Assembly (NCBI RefSeq): GCF_038452275.1
Contig: NZ_CP141643.1
Coordinates: 620,001-684,000 of the forward strand
Direction of reading: 5' to 3'
From: Corynebacterium sp. BD556
Lineage (GTDB): Bacteria > Actinomycetota > Actinomycetes > Mycobacteriales > Mycobacteriaceae
DNA length: 64,000 bases
Both the position numbers and the translations under genes were made by a program. The stretch's first letter is position 1. Every line of letters begins with the position of its first letter. Under the pieces are notes generated by a model, which saw only the letters and a list, made by a program, of their open reading frames with translations, did no database searches and was not told where the DNA came from. Positions 62,604 to 64,000 of the stretch are shown here, piece by piece.

Positions 62604-63887
62604 ATGTCTGCCAACACGAACCAGGCCACAAACATCATCGACGAGCTTGAGTGGCGCGGATTGATCAACCAGTCCACCGACCTCGCTGCCCTGCGCGAAG
62701 CCACTGAAAACCCCATCACCCTCTACTGTGGCTTCGACCCGACGGGGGACTCCCTGCACGCCGGGCACCTCGTGCCGATGATCATGCTGCGTCGCTTCCA
62801 ACTCGCCGGGCACCGCCCGCTGACCTTGGCCGGCGGAGCAACCGGCTTCATCGGCGATCCACGCGACGTGGGGGAACGCTCGATGCTTTCGCAAGGAGAG
62901 ATCGAAAAGAACCTGGAATCTATCAAAGCGCAGTTGCGGCGCTTCGTTGACTTCGACGGCGCAAACCCCGCCATCATGGTCAACAACGCGGACTGGACCA
63001 TGCAAATGTCGGTCATTGACTTTCTCCGCGACGTGGGGAAGAACTTCTCACTCAACACCATGCTCGACCGCGACACGGTCAAGCGTCGCCTGGAATCCGA
63101 CGGCATCTCCTACACGGAGTTTTCCTACATGCTCCTGCAGGCCAACGACTTCGTACAGCTCAACAAAAAATACGATTGTGTGCTGCAGATCGGCGGCGGC
63201 GACCAGTGGGGCAACATCGTCTCCGGCGTAGATCTCAACCGCCGCATCAGCGGCACCAAGACGCACGGGTTGACCGTGCCCCTGGTCACCGACGCTAGCG
63301 GGCAGAAGTTTGGCAAGTCCACCGGCGGCGGCAAGCTCTGGTTGGATGCGGAAAAGACCTCCCCTTACGCCTGGTACCAGTACTTCCTTAACGCCGGTGA
63401 TTCCGTTGTCATCGACTACCTGCGCTGGTTTACGTTCCTTTCCCGCGAAGAAATTGCCGCGTTGGAAGTTGAGGTCGAACAGCGCGCCTTCAAGCGGGAA
63501 GCCCAACGACGCCTGGCACAAGAAATGACTGACTTGGTCCACGGCCGGGATGCACGGGTGGCCGTCGAACTTGCCGCACAAGCACTGTTTGGCCAAGCCG
63601 ACCTTGGAGATCTCGACGAAGCGACACTGGCAGGAGCCCTATCCGAAACAACCGTTGCACAGATCGCAACCGGTCAGGCTCGCACCATCGTGGACCTTCT
63701 CGTAGCAGCCGGCCTGGCCGACTCCAAGGGCGCGGCCCGGCGGACAATTAAGGAAGGCGGTGCCTACGTCAATAACGTGCGCATCCAAAACGAGGGCTGG
63801 GAGCCGGAAGAATCGGATCTTCTGCACGGCACATGGCTTGTTTTGCGCAAAGGGAAGAAGAACTTCGCTGGCGCTAAGCTGCGTTAG
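62604..63887 (+). CDS. tyrS: Tyrosine--tRNA ligase
   Basis: The 427-residue class I synthetase has the HIGH-like HAGH, the tyrosine site GGDQWGNI, and the KMSKS loop as KFGKS. The last about 80 residues form an S4 RNA-binding domain ([16 protein letters not shown]). It starts 9 bp after the Trm112-like gene, and a terminator follows. Confidence 0.97.
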   Translation: MSANTNQATNIIDELEWRGLINQSTDLAALREATENPITLYCGFDPTGDSLHAGHLVPMIMLRRFQLAGHRPLTLAGGATGFIGDPRDVGERSMLSQGEIEKNLESIKAQLRRFVDFDGANPAIMVNNADWTMQMSVIDFLRDVGKNFSLNTMLDRDTVKRRLESDGISYTEFSYMLLQANDFVQLNKKYDCVLQIGGGDQWGNIVSGVDLNRRISGTKTHGLTVPLVTDASGQKFGKSTGGGKLWLDAEKTSPYAWYQYFLNAGDSVVIDYLRWFTFLSREEIAALEVEVEQRAFKREAQRRLAQEMTDLVHGRDARVAVELAAQALFGQADLGDLDEATLAGALSETTVAQIATGQARTIVDLLVAAGLADSKGAARRTIKEGGAYVNNVRIQNEGWEPEESDLLHGTWLVLRKGKKNFAGAKLR

Positions 63888-63906
63888 CGTTCGAGGTTTT
63901 CTCACA

Positions 63907-63940
63907 GGCTGCCACGCTCTGTCGCGGCAGCCGGTTTTGT
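63907..63940 (+). terminator. Rho-independent terminator after tyrS
   Basis: GGCTGCC (63907-63913) pairs with GGCAGCC (63926-63932), followed by GGTTTTGTTT. The remaining 60 bp to the window edge contain no gene I can identify. Confidence 0.8.
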
Positions 63941-64000
63941 TTATCAACCTGCGTGTTTGCTTTGTTGTGTGGGGGTGGTTAATGTGTTGTTTCGCCGCTG

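Overview
The window is a GC-rich chromosome segment from an actinobacterium, almost certainly a Corynebacterium. The evidence is a corynebacterial-type mycolyltransferase (here a pseudogene), an LtbR-type IclR regulator divergent from leuCD, the argCJBDFRGH cluster, and gene orders shared with Corynebacterium and Mycobacterium (leuCD-mutT1-gpsA-ddl-DUF3515-thiL-ung-fakA-recG-rsmD-coaD; polA-rpsA-coaE-uvrB-uvrA-infC-rpmI-rplT). The species cannot be told from the sequence alone.

Layout. Positions 1-9 kb are accessory: a histidine-rich repeat protein, a chromate transporter, a mycolyltransferase pseudogene with three in-frame stops, tRNA-Glu, and two coupled YhgE/Pip-type membrane proteins. Positions 9.1-12.8 kb hold the most unusual locus: an SbnA-like PLP enzyme translationally coupled to a 922-residue fusion of an FAD/NAD(P)-binding domain and a diaminopimelate-decarboxylase-like (Y4yA-like) PLP domain, a possible small-molecule pathway. 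Positions 12.8-15.6 kb hold ltbR and leuCD. Positions 15.6-27.9 kb are a core block: two YbjN proteins, mutT1, gpsA, ddl, a DUF3515 protein, thiL, ung, a fakA-like gene, recG, rsmD, coaD and a TauE-type exporter. Positions 27.9-30.9 kb hold an amino-acid ABC importer operon led by a small secreted protein. Positions 30.9-49.3 kb hold tRNA-Leu, polA, a methyltransferase, rpsA, coaE, uvrB, two universal stress proteins, helD, a DoxX protein, an MBL hydrolase, uvrA and the infC-rpmI-rplT operon. Positions 49.3-53.7 kb hold an rRNA/tRNA methyltransferase and pheST. Positions 53.8-62.4 kb hold the complete arginine cluster from N-acetylglutamate to argininosuccinate lyase with its repressor argR. 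The window ends with a Trm112-like gene and tyrS.

Function and regulation. Leucine and arginine synthesis each sit next to their likely regulator, and candidate operators are visible. The UvrA, UvrB and PolA repair genes and the translation genes rpsA, infC, rpmI, rplT, pheST and tyrS are interleaved. A recurring pattern is a -10-like hexamer TANNNT placed 6-8 nt before the start codon with no Shine-Dalgarno sequence. At least 13 genes show it, which suggests that leaderless mRNAs are common here. The infC gene starts at an ATC codon and is preceded by a terminator-containing leader.
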